Both the position numbers and the translations under genes were made by a program. This document shows positions 62,998 to 64,000 of a stretch of DNA of 64,000 bases, piece after piece. Position 1 is the first letter of the stretch, and each line of letters begins with the position of its first letter. Source of the DNA: Sulfobacillus thermotolerans (GTDB lineage: Bacteria > Bacillota > Sulfobacillia > Sulfobacillales > Sulfobacillaceae); the NCBI GenBank assembly GCA_002951815.1, contig CP019454.1, positions 62,001-126,000 on the forward strand, read 5' to 3'. The notes beneath the pieces are model-generated. The model was not told the origin of the DNA, ran no database searches, and saw nothing but the letters and a program-made list of their open reading frames with translations.

Positions 62998-63150
62998 ATG
63001 GAGTTCCGGAGTCTCCAAGAAAACATGGACACCATAACATCCGGCGGACAGCTCATCTTCCACATTTTTGGGACCTTGGCCGAGTTTGAACGCGCGCTGA
63101 TTCGGGAGCGCACTCGGGCGGGGTTAACCGGCATTCAGGTTGTCAGGTAG
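62998..63150 (+). pseudogene. Serine recombinase (resolvase) fragment
   Basis: The 50-codon frame reads MEFRSLQENMDTITSGGQLI then FHIFGTLAEFERALIRERTR, the well-known end of the catalytic domain of Tn3-type resolvases and invertases (LIFHIFGALAEFERDLIRERT). The N-terminal catalytic Ser region and the DNA-binding C terminus are both missing. It is the only recombinase trace in the window apart from the IS. Confidence 0.75.
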
Positions 63151-63222
63151 GATCTGTGCGGGGCATATCAAGGGTGGGCAGACTTGACATGATAACGCGT
63201 CACACAGCCGGTACTTGCCCGA

Positions 63223-63606
63223 ATGCCAGCGGGTCGGATGAGCAGAAGACTCAAGATTGCTATTGGAAGGGCTAGCATATTAGCGCCGCTCGCCATTGTT
63301 ATCGATGTATTGGGTCTGGGCGTGATTTGTTTGGCGGAATTTTTGACCGCATTTATCGAAGCCATGCCGGTCGTCAATGTCTCCCTGCAAATGCGGCGAC
63401 TGCAACATCAAAACCCTCAACGCCAATGGCACCCTAATAATCATTATGATATTGAAGGATCGTCTGTAGTCGTGGTTCATTGCGATATTATTGTTACGGA
63501 ACGCCATTGGGCTCATAGGCTTCAACGTGCCAAATTGCCCGAGCGCCATCGGACAACAGTGTTAAGGAACATTCCCGACCTAATCGCCCATCTCGTTCGC
63601 GCTTGA
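63223..63606 (+). CDS. Hypothetical protein, weakly supported
   Basis: The 127-residue frame has a hydrophobic stretch (ILAPLAIVIDVLGLGVICLA) and then a His/Arg-rich part. No ribosome site or family is evident, and open frames on the other strand cover the same bases. It may be a remnant of transposition history. Confidence 0.25.
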   Translation: MPAGRMSRRLKIAIGRASILAPLAIVIDVLGLGVICLAEFLTAFIEAMPVVNVSLQMRRLQHQNPQRQWHPNNHYDIEGSSVVVVHCDIIVTERHWAHRLQRAKLPERHRTTVLRNIPDLIAHLVRA

Positions 63607-63784
63607 CCGCATCATTGATCCGGTGGTGATTGGTGTAGCATCACATAGTGTAAACCGTGTGATATCTTCTTGTTCCCCATTGCGTCTTTCGCTTTCAGCC
63701 GCGCTCACGGGTTCGTCTCCACTTATGAGCTACCCGTTCCTATTGGTGGTTATTCAATGCTTCATTCCGCAATGACTCCAACCG

Positions 63785-63838
63785 TTATCCGCCAAGATAG
63801 CCCAGTACCGTGCTAATGGGATCCGGCCCGTTTGGCAT
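63785..63838 (-). CDS. Tiny ORF with strong ribosome site
   Basis: On the minus strand ACAGGAGGT stands seven bases before an ATG (63838) that opens a 17-codon frame, MPNGPDPISTVLGYLGG, ending TAA. No hydrophobic membrane helix or known motif is present. It could be a peptide signal or a chance ORF. It lies in the gene-poor stretch 63607-63932, where nothing else was recognised. Confidence 0.3.
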   Translation of the reverse strand: MPNGPDPISTVLGYLGG

Positions 63839-63862
63839 TTTCTATACCTCCTGTTTTAGGCA

Positions 63863-63874
63863 CCAGTATACTGG
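63863..63874. promoter_or_regulatory. 12-bp palindrome between divergent genes
   Basis: CCAGTATACTGG is a perfect palindrome between the tiny minus-strand ORF and the gene starting at 63933. TATACT within it could serve as a -10 box for the minus strand and TAAGAT (63885-63890) for the plus strand. A small operator is possible. Confidence 0.3.
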
Positions 63875-63932
63875 CCCATTCTGGTAAGATAAGGGTACAT
63901 GGTTACGACGTCAAAAGGGGAGAAAACAGCGG

Positions 63933-64000
63933 TTGAAAGTAGGGGTGCTCAGCAGGCCAGGATGGCCGATCCCATATGCCAACGCCGTCCATGTCGCTTG
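63933..64000 (+). CDS. Start of a gene cut by the window edge
   Basis: After AAAAGGGGAG the frame from TTG 63933 reads KVGVLSRPGWPIPYANAVHV and runs off the end. The sequence looks like the N terminus of a nucleotide- or sugar-binding protein such as a glycosyltransferase, but about 20 residues are not enough to be sure. It is probably the return of host chromosomal genes. Confidence 0.45.
   Translation, partial: MKVGVLSRPGWPIPYANAVHVA

Larger units (their letters stand above)
17030..63150. mobile_element. Integrated conjugative, plasmid-like element (approximate limits)
   Basis: Between the HtrA gene and about 63 kb almost every gene is accessory: replication initiator and helicase loader, Tad pilus, ParM/ParR, relaxase, VirD4, ArdC, type IV secretion parts, restriction-modification, IS and resolvase fragment. 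The left limit is set by the end of HtrA and the right limit by the resolvase fragment. No matching direct repeats or complete integrase were found, so the exact att sites are unknown. Alternatively it is an integrated conjugative plasmid, which would explain the replication and partition genes. Confidence 0.6.

Overview
The window looks like the chromosome of a Gram-positive bacterium of moderate-to-high GC, carrying a large integrated conjugative, plasmid-like element. The first 17 kb holds a classic Firmicutes block: cvpA, mscS-like, DUF951, ddl, rpsF-ssb-rpsR, DUF2232, rplI, a LonC-type protease, dnaB and purA, with Shine-Dalgarno sites of the AAGGAGG type and some GTG/TTG starts. The overall impression is a Sulfobacillus-like acidophile, but that genus call is inference from gene order and style, not a database result.

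Host part (1-17 kb): a membrane-protein gene cut by the window edge, a TPR protein, CvpA, an MscS-type channel, D-Ala-D-Ala ligase, the replication/ribosome block, tRNA-Gly(CCC), a class II aldolase, small membrane proteins, an L,D-transpeptidase, tRNA-Thr(CGT), a glycerate kinase, a metallo-beta-lactamase-fold hydrolase, and an HtrA-like protease lacking any PDZ domain. The HtrA gene sits at the left edge of the foreign region.

Foreign element (about 17-63 kb). Left: unknown exported proteins, then a replication module (HTH initiator containing three tandem 16-bp repeats and an inverted repeat, followed by a G39P-like helicase loader). Next (22-34 kb) is a Tad-type (type IVc) pilus locus: two CpaE/TadZ-like ATPases, a VKOR-like disulfide oxidase split by an in-frame amber codon, a thioredoxin-like protein, CpaF, TadB, TadC, a Flp-like pilin, a Cys-rich TadE-like protein, a second TadE-like protein, CpaB and a minimal A24 prepilin peptidase. 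Large exported proteins follow (33.7-37.5 kb), one with about 20 cysteines. Then come a ParM/ParR-like segregation module with palindromic sites, a candidate oriT with four GTCCCCAC boxes, two ribbon-helix-helix/relaxosome-like proteins, a MobP-type relaxase and a VirD4 coupling protein. After these are an ArdC antirestriction protein and a type IV secretion set: VirB2-like, VirB6-like, PrgI/VirB3-like, a two-gene VirB4, a VirB1-like transglycosylase and a Toprim primase. No complete integrase was seen.

Right end (54-63 kb): a RelE/ParE-like toxin, a phospholipase-D lipoprotein, a possible group II intron remnant, and then an AT-richer defence-like island with a SacI-family endonuclease, a D12-class adenine methylase, two DUF488 proteins and a dual-OB protein truncated by an IS remnant. 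An intact 1,628-bp IS with a 6-bp target duplication (TACCTA) and a resolvase fragment follow; the last bases start a new gene.

The most interesting reading is that one element encodes both a Gram-positive conjugation channel and a complete Tad pilus with its own disulfide-forming enzymes and Cys-rich surface proteins. Three otherwise unrelated proteins of the element also share a C-terminal PNPFE/PNPYE tail, which could be a common sorting or docking signal.
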